Shown here: piece by piece, positions 1 through 5,663 of the stretch
How positions within the stretch are numbered: position 1 is the stretch's first letter
How the letters are laid out: every line of letters begins with the position of its first letter
Assembly (NCBI GenBank): GCA_009927705.1
Contig: RFMK01000179.1
Location: 1-7,882 of the forward strand
DNA from: Actinomycetota bacterium
GTDB lineage: Bacteria; Actinomycetota; Actinomycetes; Nanopelagicales; Nanopelagicaceae
Direction: 5' to 3'
DNA: 7,882 bases
Position numbers and translations under genes: made by a program
The notes under the pieces: model-generated
Databases searched by the model: none
The model's input: the letters and a program-made list of their open reading frames with translations, nothing else
Told to the model about the DNA's origin: nothing

Positions 1-614
1 GCGATTTCCCCTTCGTAGAATGCTGATCGGCCTTGTTCGGCTATGAGCGAGAGTGTTCTTGCCAAATTACGTTGGGTGACGATCTCTCCAACTGTGAGGT
101 CAGTTGCAATTCCCATGGTAGAAAAGACTTTTGTTTCGGGAAAATCCTTCAAGTGTTTTGCAATGCGGCGGACAAATCCGGTATTTGCTGGGAAGCCATT
201 CTCTGCATATTCAATTGCTGGAGCGAGGAGCTCTTCCATCGGAAGCAAGCCAAATTCCTCATGAATTGCGAACCAAGTCGAGACAAGTCCCGGGACAGTT
301 GCGGATCGATATCCATGTAAATCAATTCCATTTGGAAATGCAGCTGCGTTTGCAGCATGTGGGGCCTCACCACTTCCGTTGAAAGCAAGGTTTGAACGAT
401 CCGATGCTTTATGGGTAATCACGAAAGCATCGCCACCAAGATGAGATGCACCTGGTTCGACAACGCAAAGGACGGCGCTCATTGCGATAGCGGCATCGCA
501 AGCCGATCCACCCTTACGGAGAATCTCGATTCCTGTGGAAACTGCGAGCGGTTGGCTCGCGGCAGCAACACCGTTTTTTGAATACACATTGCTGCGATGT
601 GTGACTGGTGCCAT
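1..614 (-). CDS. Gamma-glutamyltranspeptidase-like Ntn hydrolase, N-terminal part (cut by window edge)
   Basis: The start ATG lies at 614-612 and the frame stays open to base 1, giving 204 complete codons of a protein usually 500-580 residues long. It matches the large-subunit N-terminus of the gamma-glutamyltranspeptidase family (PF01019): GVAAASQPLAVSTG at 15-28, the GGSACDAAIAMSAVL helix at 35-49, EPGASHLGGDAF at 53-64, ATVPGLVSTW at 105-114 and the AFYEGEIA end. The autocatalytic Thr and the small subunit lie outside the window. No signal peptide is visible, unlike periplasmic or secreted GGTs, so a cytoplasmic location is likely. Where classical GGTs have FREMAP, with the Arg that holds the substrate alpha-carboxylate, this protein has FNGSGEAP (78-85). 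It therefore belongs to the GGT-like or acylase-like branch, and glutathione breakdown should not be assumed. No Shine-Dalgarno is seen upstream. Family assignment is firm; the substrate is unknown. Confidence 0.93.
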   Translation of the reverse strand, partial: MAPVTHRSNVYSKNGVAAASQPLAVSTGIEILRKGGSACDAAIAMSAVLCVVEPGASHLGGDAFVITHKASDRSNLAFNGSGEAPHAANAAAFPNGIDLHGYRSATVPGLVSTWFAIHEEFGLLPMEELLAPAIEYAENGFPANTGFVRRIAKHLKDFPETKVFSTMGIATDLTVGEIVTQRNLARTLSLIAEQGRSAFYEGEI

Positions 615-639
615 AGCGCTAAGGGTATAAGGTCATTGC
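615..639. promoter_or_regulatory. 25-bp divergent intergenic region with abutting -10-like boxes on both strands
   Basis: This is all the DNA between the start codons of the GGT-like gene (614, minus) and the ABC ATPase gene (640, plus). On the plus strand TAAGGT at 628-633 fits the actinobacterial -10 pattern TANNNT, and 6 nt separate it from the ATG at 640. On the minus strand TACCCT at 627-622 fits the same pattern, and 7 nt separate it from the ATG at 614. Both distances place the expected transcription start on the A of the start codon, which would give leaderless mRNAs. No -35 box was recognised on either side. On the plus strand AAGG (629-632) could instead serve as a weak ribosome binding site; the minus strand has no such alternative. 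Confidence 0.5.
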
Positions 640-1353
640 ATGTCTAGCAGCACCATTGAGTTCCGCGATCTCTCTAAACAATATAAAGATGTACTTGCGG
701 TCTCCAATTTCAATGCGCAAATTCTCTCTGGGCGGGTAACCGGATTCCTTGGGCCTAACGGCGCTGGTAAAAGCACGGCGCTGCGATGTTTACTTGGATT
801 GGTAAATCCGACGAGCGGGGAAGCGTTGATTAACGGCGGCCCCTACAGCGCACTTCATGATCCAATCAAGAAAGTTGGTGCGGTCCTTGATAGTCGCGGA
901 TTTCATCCGGGGCTTACTGCGATGCAGAACCTCAAAGTTATGGCGAGCGCATCAGGTATTGATTTTGGGCGTATAGCGGAGGTTTTGAAGGTAGTAGATC
1001 TGGAAGGCGCTACGAATAAACGTACTAAAGGATTCTCACTTGGTATGAAACAGCGTCTTTCGCTGGCGATTGCGATGCTCGGTGATCCAGAAATTCTCAT
1101 TCTTGATGAACCAGCTAATGGCTTGGATCCGATTGGAATTGTCTGGCTACGGGAGTTTCTCCAAAAGCTTGCCTCTGAAGGGCGAACAATTTTGGTCTCA
1201 TCTCACCAACTCGCAGAAATGCAGAACACGGTTGATGATGTGTTGATAATTAATAAAGGAGTGTTAGTTGCACAAGGCACTATCGACGAAATCCGACAAG
1301 GAAAATCTTTAGAGGAAGCATTCCTAGATCTGACATTAAGGAGAAGCGCGTGA
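640..1353 (+). CDS. ABC transporter ATP-binding protein (BcrA/NatA-type exporter ATPase)
   Basis: This 237-residue nucleotide-binding subunit powers the membrane partner encoded directly downstream. Visible motifs are Walker A GPNGAGKST (38-46), the signature FSLGMKQRL (132-140, the form usual in drug, bacteriocin and sodium export ATPases rather than LSGGQ), Walker B ILILDEPANGLDP (152-164) with catalytic Glu157, and the switch His189 in VSSHQ. The Q-loop segment reads GAVLDSRGFHPGLTA (80-94) and lacks the usual Gln, which is common in this subfamily. There is no membrane segment and the length is near the minimum for a single domain. The protein ends at 1353, overlapping the permease start by 4 bp (GTGA), so translation is probably coupled. 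Members of the family export antibiotics, lantibiotics, Na+ or lipids; sequence does not say which applies here. Confidence 0.95.
   Translation: MSSSTIEFRDLSKQYKDVLAVSNFNAQILSGRVTGFLGPNGAGKSTALRCLLGLVNPTSGEALINGGPYSALHDPIKKVGAVLDSRGFHPGLTAMQNLKVMASASGIDFGRIAEVLKVVDLEGATNKRTKGFSLGMKQRLSLAIAMLGDPEILILDEPANGLDPIGIVWLREFLQKLASEGRTILVSSHQLAEMQNTVDDVLIINKGVLVAQGTIDEIRQGKSLEEAFLDLTLRRSA
1338..1343 (+). promoter_or_regulatory. Ribosome binding site of the ABC permease
   Basis: AAGGAG lies inside the 3' end of the ATPase gene, 6 nt before the GTG at 1350. It is a strong Shine-Dalgarno sequence and decides the GTG start of the permease. Confidence 0.75.
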
Positions 1354-2132
1354 AAAACCTTCTCCAATCTGAACTAAGGAAACTCGTCTATCTACGAGCG
1401 AATTGGTTATTGCTCCTTTGGAGCGGGTTATTTGCTGCACTTGGAACAGTTGCGCCAATATTTGTTCTTAATTCTGAAAACAACCGGATGGGATTCTCCG
1501 GCACCACGACCCCAGAAGGAATCAACGCAGTCTTTGCTAACGCAGCCGGTGGCTATCTCTTTGCTCTGATAATGGGCATTTTGGTTATGACGAATGAGTA
1601 TCGTCATGGCACGGCGGTCGGAACTTTTCTTGTGACCCCTAAGCGCTCCACAGTGCTCTATGCAAAATTGATTGCAGCAGCTTTTGCTGGACTTGTTGTT
1701 CAGATCTTTTCCTATGTAATGGCTGTTTCCTCGGGGTTTATCGCGTTAAATTTCTTTGAGCCCCATGCACCGGTTCCGATGGAATTGCTCTGGAAGGTAT
1801 TCCGTGCCTCAGTTCTTTCTGGTTTGGTTTTGGGAATTGTTGGTGTTGGTCTAGGAGCACTCGTAAAGAATCAGGTTGCAGCCGTTACTGGCGCGGTCAT
1901 TTGGACCCTCATTGTTGAAGGGCTGGTCGTTGCATTCGTGGAGTCGGTCGGCAAGTACCTTCCAGCCGGAGCTATCACTGGTCTTGTCGATGTGGACTTT
2001 GGCAAAAATGACTTCAATTTCAGTATCGCTAACTACCTCACGCCTGGACCAGCGATTCTTGTCTTGCTGGCATACGCCGCCGCTTTCTCGATCCTTGCGA
2101 TGCGCACGACTTTACGTCGCGACCTAGACTAG
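1350..2132 (+). CDS. ABC-2 type transporter permease
   Basis: This 260-residue integral membrane protein forms the channel of the exporter whose ATPase is encoded immediately upstream. Hydrophobic stretches suggest six helices at roughly 18-38, 66-83, 103-130, 152-172, 175-200 and 232-250. The motif NEYRHGTAVGTFLVTPKRS (82-100), after helix 2, is characteristic of actinobacterial ABC-2 permeases and marks the cytoplasmic loop that contacts the ATPase. The N-terminus (LLQSELRKLVYLRANW) is the usual amphipathic elbow. The start is GTG at 1350, overlapping the upstream stop and preceded by AAGGAG. One ATPase plus one six-helix permease implies a 2+2 complex in the cytoplasmic membrane. The substrate is not evident. 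Confidence 0.93.
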   Translation: MKNLLQSELRKLVYLRANWLLLLWSGLFAALGTVAPIFVLNSENNRMGFSGTTTPEGINAVFANAAGGYLFALIMGILVMTNEYRHGTAVGTFLVTPKRSTVLYAKLIAAAFAGLVVQIFSYVMAVSSGFIALNFFEPHAPVPMELLWKVFRASVLSGLVLGIVGVGLGALVKNQVAAVTGAVIWTLIVEGLVVAFVESVGKYLPAGAITGLVDVDFGKNDFNFSIANYLTPGPAILVLLAYAAAFSILAMRTTLRRDLD

Positions 2133-2137
2133 GGAGC

Positions 2138-2581
2138 ATGAGCAAAGAAATCTTTAGCGACTACCTCGACGATGTCAGACGAGTTGAGGAGTTTTTCCAG
2201 ACGTTCGCCTTCAACCTAGACAAAGTCCCAGCCGATGGTGGCTGGACGGCTTCACAATGCTTAGCCCATCTATGTGATGCTGAGATATCGCTCTCGCTTC
2301 GCATTCGAATGATCCTCACTAGCAAGAATTATCAATTTTCATCGTGGGATGAAGATGCTTTTGCTGCGATAAAGAAAGATCGAGATGCAAGAGTCTCGGT
2401 AGAAACTTTCAAGGTATTACGAAAGAACAATCTTAATTTGCTTGAGGGAATGAGCGATGCACAACTTCAGCGTTTGGGTATAAAGGCAAACGGCGAGCCC
2501 ATCGCAATGATTGATTACCTTGGTTATATGTCGAAGCATGTTCGTACTCACCTAGAGCAAGCAGTAGCAGCAGCAAAATGA
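2138..2581 (+). CDS. DinB-superfamily (DinB_2-like) four-helix protein
   Basis: This 147-residue soluble protein has the DinB/YfiT-like layout of four helices. It keeps the expected metal-ligand histidines: His44 in CLAHLCDAE, and His134 and His138 in SKHVRTHLEQ near the C-terminus. It also has the aromatic-acidic segment SSWDEDAFA (68-76) common in DinB_2 members. Proteins of this fold include thiol-dependent S-transferases (mycothiol, bacillithiol) and damage-induced proteins of unknown activity; which applies is not known. It begins 5 bp after the permease stop. AGGGAG (2131-2136) lies only 1 nt before the ATG, too close for a normal Shine-Dalgarno, so coupled re-initiation is likely. Its place between an exporter and a DUF305 lipoprotein suggests a detoxification or stress role, which is inference. 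Confidence 0.82.
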   Translation: MSKEIFSDYLDDVRRVEEFFQTFAFNLDKVPADGGWTASQCLAHLCDAEISLSLRIRMILTSKNYQFSSWDEDAFAAIKKDRDARVSVETFKVLRKNNLNLLEGMSDAQLQRLGIKANGEPIAMIDYLGYMSKHVRTHLEQAVAAAK

Positions 2582-3087
2582 AGAAAGTAATCCTTCTATT
2601 TCTTGCTCTTTTGATAACTGGGTGCGCAAGCGAATCAAATTCAGGGTACTCATCTCAAGACATCATGTTCGCTGAGATGATGATTCCGCACCACCAACAA
2701 GCGATAGAGATGTCTGACCTTGCGCTCAAGAACTCGACTAACCCTGAAGTTCTGGCGCTGGCGCAACAAATCAAAGATGCCCAATCTCCAGAAATCGAGC
2801 AAATGAAATCATGGGGCGCTTCAAGTATGGCTCACATGGGACACATGATGGATGGAATGCTCTCTGACGAGGAGATGTCAGATTTAGCGGCAGCCACAGG
2901 AAGTAGATTTGACAAGTTATTTCTCGAAGGCATGATCAAACACCATGAAGGTGCGATTGATATGGTCGAGATGGTGATTGATTCCAAGAATTCAGAAGTC
3001 GCAGCTTTGGCGAAGGCAATTATCGAAGCGCAGCGTAAAGAGATTTCTAAGATGAAGGAGTTATTGAGCGCGCTTGGTAACGGCTGA
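2578..3087 (+). CDS. DUF305-family lipoprotein, putative metal (copper) binding
   Basis: This 169-residue secreted lipoprotein has a basic start (MKK), a hydrophobic core and the lipobox LITGC with Cys16 as the lipid-anchored residue. The mature part is a duplicated DUF305 helical hairpin. Repeat 1 (about 31-79) carries MMIPHHQQAIEMSDL and repeat 2 (about 115-161) carries GMIKHHEGAIDMVEM, each followed by an EVxALAxxIxxAQ helix. The linker holds a Met/His-rich patch, MAHMGHMMDGM (84-94). Paired His and Met of this type bind copper or similar metals in characterised DUF305 relatives, so extracellular metal binding is plausible but not shown. The ATG overlaps the DinB-fold stop (ATGA) and no Shine-Dalgarno is seen, so translation depends on the upstream gene. 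The 3' end overlaps tgt by 41 bp, tail to tail. Confidence 0.9.
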   Translation: MKKVILLFLALLITGCASESNSGYSSQDIMFAEMMIPHHQQAIEMSDLALKNSTNPEVLALAQQIKDAQSPEIEQMKSWGASSMAHMGHMMDGMLSDEEMSDLAAATGSRFDKLFLEGMIKHHEGAIDMVEMVIDSKNSEVAALAKAIIEAQRKEISKMKELLSALGNG

Positions 3088-4282
3088 GAAATTCTTCTTT
3101 AAACTCGAAAAACTCACCGTTATTGATTGCATCTCGCATGCGATCGACCAAAGTAACGATGAAGTGCAGGTTATGGATTGTGGCAAGAGTTGAACCAAGG
3201 ATTTCTTTAGCGCGGAAGAGATGATTGAGGTAAGCGCGACTGTAATTGGAGCATGTGTAGCAGGTGCAATTCTCATCGATGGGTGAGTAGTCACGGCGAT
3301 ATGTTCCGTTGGAGACATTAAAGCGTCCGGTTGGAGCGTAAACAGCGCTGGTGCGAGCTTCGCGGGTTGGAGCGACGCAATCAAAGGTATCTGCGCCATT
3401 TTCAACGCCAGCAAAGAGATCCGCGGGTTCACCGATGCCAAGAAGGTGGCGCGGTTTATGTGTCGGCAATTCTTCGGTCATCCAACTTACGATAGTTCCG
3501 AGCATTGATTTATCTAGCGCGCCACCGAGACCAAATCCATCAAACTCAATTCCCGAAGATTCCATCGTGCCAAGATCTTTTGCTGCTTTTCGTCGCAAAT
3601 CTTCAAACTGTGCGCCCTGAAGCACACCGAAAAGAGCTTGATAAGGCTTTGTCGAACGTTCATCTGTCAATCGTTTGTGTTCGTCAAGACAGCGTAGCGC
3701 CCAGAGTCGTGTACGTTCGAGCGATCGTTCCTGATATTTGCGGGTGTTATGTAACGTTGTTAGCTCATCAAAAGCAAACATGATATCCGCGCCAATTTTG
3801 TGCTGAACTTGCATGGAGATCTCTGGAGTAAATCGATGCATCGAACCGTCCAGATGAGATTTAAAAGTCACGCCATCATCATCCACATGAGCCAGGCGCT
3901 CTCTTTTCTCGGCGATAACATCATCAGAGTTCAATGAGTCGCCGCCCATATCAATTACTTTTTTAAATCCGACACCGAGTGACATAACTTGGAAACCACC
4001 GCTATCGGTAAATGTGGGGCCTTTCCAATTCATGAAGGTGGATAGACCACCTGCTTCATCGAGAACATCGGGTCCTGGTTGCAGATAAAGGTGATACGCG
4101 TTGGCAAGGACAGCTTGGGCGTGAACTCCTTCAACTGAATCGGGGAGTACAGATTTGACCGTGGCTTTTGTTCCTACTGGAATAAAAGCGGGAGTCTTGA
4201 TGACGCCGTGTGGAGTAACAATCTCGCCAGAGCGCCCTTGGCGATCTGAAATCTGTGATTGCACGGAGAAGGAAAAAGACAT
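3047..4282 (-). CDS. tgt: tRNA-guanine transglycosylase (TGT)
   Basis: This enzyme exchanges guanine-34 in GUN-anticodon tRNAs for a 7-deazaguanine base, a step toward queuosine. Numbering here is from an upstream in-frame TTG at 4291; the ATG at 4282 is residue 4 and is chosen as the start, because the family similarity starts just after it. Visible features are DSGGFQVMS (96-104, general base Asp96), FDELT (174-178, base-contact Asp175), LQG (224-226), the nucleophile Asp304 in FDCVAPTR, and the zinc site Cys342, Cys344, Cys347 and His373. About 30 extra residues (105-135) follow DSGGFQVMS compared with the Zymomonas enzyme, and the pocket loop is GLGGALDKS (254-262). Both appear to be actinobacterial traits. 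No preQ1 synthesis or queuine salvage gene is in the window. There is no obvious Shine-Dalgarno before either start. Confidence 0.94.
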   Translation of the reverse strand: MSFSFSVQSQISDRQGRSGEIVTPHGVIKTPAFIPVGTKATVKSVLPDSVEGVHAQAVLANAYHLYLQPGPDVLDEAGGLSTFMNWKGPTFTDSGGFQVMSLGVGFKKVIDMGGDSLNSDDVIAEKRERLAHVDDDGVTFKSHLDGSMHRFTPEISMQVQHKIGADIMFAFDELTTLHNTRKYQERSLERTRLWALRCLDEHKRLTDERSTKPYQALFGVLQGAQFEDLRRKAAKDLGTMESSGIEFDGFGLGGALDKSMLGTIVSWMTEELPTHKPRHLLGIGEPADLFAGVENGADTFDCVAPTREARTSAVYAPTGRFNVSNGTYRRDYSPIDENCTCYTCSNYSRAYLNHLFRAKEILGSTLATIHNLHFIVTLVDRMRDAINNGEFFEFKEEFLSRYQARSITPSS

Positions 4283-4291
4283 AGAACTCAA

Positions 4292-4337
4292 TTGAACTAG
4301 GTAATGATTGCTGAGGCAATTACGTTAGGGTTAAGCG
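4292..4337. promoter_or_regulatory. Divergent tgt/MFS intergenic region with overlapping -10-like boxes
   Basis: This 46-bp gap separates the furthest upstream tgt start (TTG, 4291) from the MFS GTG (4338). On the plus strand TAGGGT (4326-4331) fits TANNNT and ends 6 nt before the GTG, so the MFS mRNA may be leaderless. On the minus strand TAACGT (4327-4322) fits the same pattern and would give tgt a leader of roughly 30-40 nt. The two boxes share positions 4326-4327. AGGG (4327-4330) could act as a weak ribosome binding site for the MFS gene instead. No -35 box was recognised. Confidence 0.42.
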
Positions 4338-5663
4338 GTGCTCAGAAAGCGGAAAACGAGCGAAAAAGGCTCGCCTTTGGGTAAGAATTACTGGCGTCTC
4401 TGGAGCGCACATGCCATCTCAAACTTAGGTGATGGCGTCTCTGCAATCGCGTATCCATGGCTTGCTTCGGCCGTCACTCGGTCACCATTTCTCATCGCCC
4501 TTATTGCGGTGGCTTCTCGACTCCCATGGTTAGTTTTCACATTGCCGGCTGGAGTTATCACTGACCGTTTTGATCGACGAAAAATCATTGTTGCGATGGA
4601 TTCTTTCCGTGGATTCTTGGCACTATTCGTTGCCGTAACGGTGACTATAGAGGCGAGTTCGCTTGTGAAGCTTGATGAGATAACAACAAGTTCGAATACT
4701 GAAACCAATTGGATGCTCTATTCGGTATTGGTGATAACTGCACTGCTATTCGGTTGCGCAGAAGTATTGCGTGATAACTCCGCTCAGACTCTTTTGCCAT
4801 CTGTAGTTGAAGAAAAGCAATTAGAAAGCGCCAATGGAAAATTGTGGTCTGTTGAGTTTCTTGCCAATAGTTTTATTGGACCTCCGCTCGGAAGTTTAAT
4901 TCTTGGCGTAGCAATATTTCTCCCCTTCTATTTTGACGCTGCCACATTCTTCGTTTCAGCCGCACTGATTCTTACTTTGATTCCTTCCATGAAAGTTATT
5001 CCAGCAACTCAAGGCAAGATTCGATTTGGTGTTGAAATTCGTGAGGGATTCGGCTGGTTGTGGCGACATGAGTTGTTGCGTCCGATGGCCATCATCCTGG
5101 GACTGATGAATGCGCTCGGCGCGATGATGACCGCGGTATTTATCCTCTTCGCCCAAGAAGTTTTGCAGACTTCGGTCTTTGTCTTCGCCCTCTTAGGTAC
5201 TGCTGGAGCGGTGGGCGGAAGTATCGGCGGAATTGTCGCGCCGAGGATTTCCAAACGACTAGGAAGTGGAAAGTCCCTAGCGTTAACACTTACAGTGATG
5301 CCACTGACTGGCTTGATCATCGGCTTCACCTCGAGTTGGCAAGTTCTCTGGGTTTTAACGGCAATTTCAACGATTTTTGCCGTGCTATGGAATGTCATCA
5401 CAGTCTCGCTGCGCCAAAGCATCATCCCTTCTGAATTACTCGGGCGAGTGAATAGCGTGTACCGATTCTTTGGCTGGGGGAGTATTCCTGTTGGTGCATT
5501 TATCGGCGGATTACTAGTCAGTGTTATGGAGGGTGTTACCTCCCGTGAATTAGCGCTTCGTTCGCCCTATTTTCTATCGGCGCTTTTGGGATTGATCTTG
5601 ATGATATTTGCGGCACCTAAACTTACTTCGGAGAAAATCGAACGAGCGCGCGCTACTTCGTAA
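4338..5663 (+). CDS. Major facilitator superfamily exporter (MFS_3/EntS-like group)
   Basis: This 441-residue cytoplasmic-membrane transporter has about 12 hydrophobic segments. The first runs from about residue 18 (NYWRLWSAHAISNLGDGVS), which supports the GTG at 4338 as the start. Motif A is GVITDRFDRRK (72-82), in the loop between helices 2 and 3. The C-terminal half carries GRVNSVYRFFGWGSIPVGAF (369-388), a recurring signature of the MFS group that includes siderophore exporter EntS and macrolide-efflux-like proteins. A hydrophilic stretch at 105-125 precedes the next helix, and a cytoplasmic loop at about 217-248 separates the two six-helix halves. It is probably a proton-driven efflux pump for a small organic molecule; the substrate is unknown. 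It is divergent from tgt and overlaps the binding-protein gene by 11 bp, tail to tail. Confidence 0.9.
   Translation: MLRKRKTSEKGSPLGKNYWRLWSAHAISNLGDGVSAIAYPWLASAVTRSPFLIALIAVASRLPWLVFTLPAGVITDRFDRRKIIVAMDSFRGFLALFVAVTVTIEASSLVKLDEITTSSNTETNWMLYSVLVITALLFGCAEVLRDNSAQTLLPSVVEEKQLESANGKLWSVEFLANSFIGPPLGSLILGVAIFLPFYFDAATFFVSAALILTLIPSMKVIPATQGKIRFGVEIREGFGWLWRHELLRPMAIILGLMNALGAMMTAVFILFAQEVLQTSVFVFALLGTAGAVGGSIGGIVAPRISKRLGSGKSLALTLTVMPLTGLIIGFTSSWQVLWVLTAISTIFAVLWNVITVSLRQSIIPSELLGRVNSVYRFFGWGSIPVGAFIGGLLVSVMEGVTSRELALRSPYFLSALLGLILMIFAAPKLTSEKIERARATS

Noticed and set aside
149..388. Minus-strand reading frame of 79 codons
   Set aside because: It lies inside the GGT-like gene on the same strand in another frame; the GGT frame has clear family motifs across the whole region.
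640..3087. A bacteriocin or lantibiotic self-immunity locus, suggested by the BcrA-like ATPase
   Set aside because: No precursor peptide, modification enzyme or two-component regulator is present; the ATPase and permease types are too general to support it.
3061..3441. Overlapping minus-strand 126-codon frame, and plus-strand frames within 3351-3783
   Set aside because: They are shifted or antisense to tgt, which has intact catalytic and zinc motifs throughout; none shows a recognisable domain.
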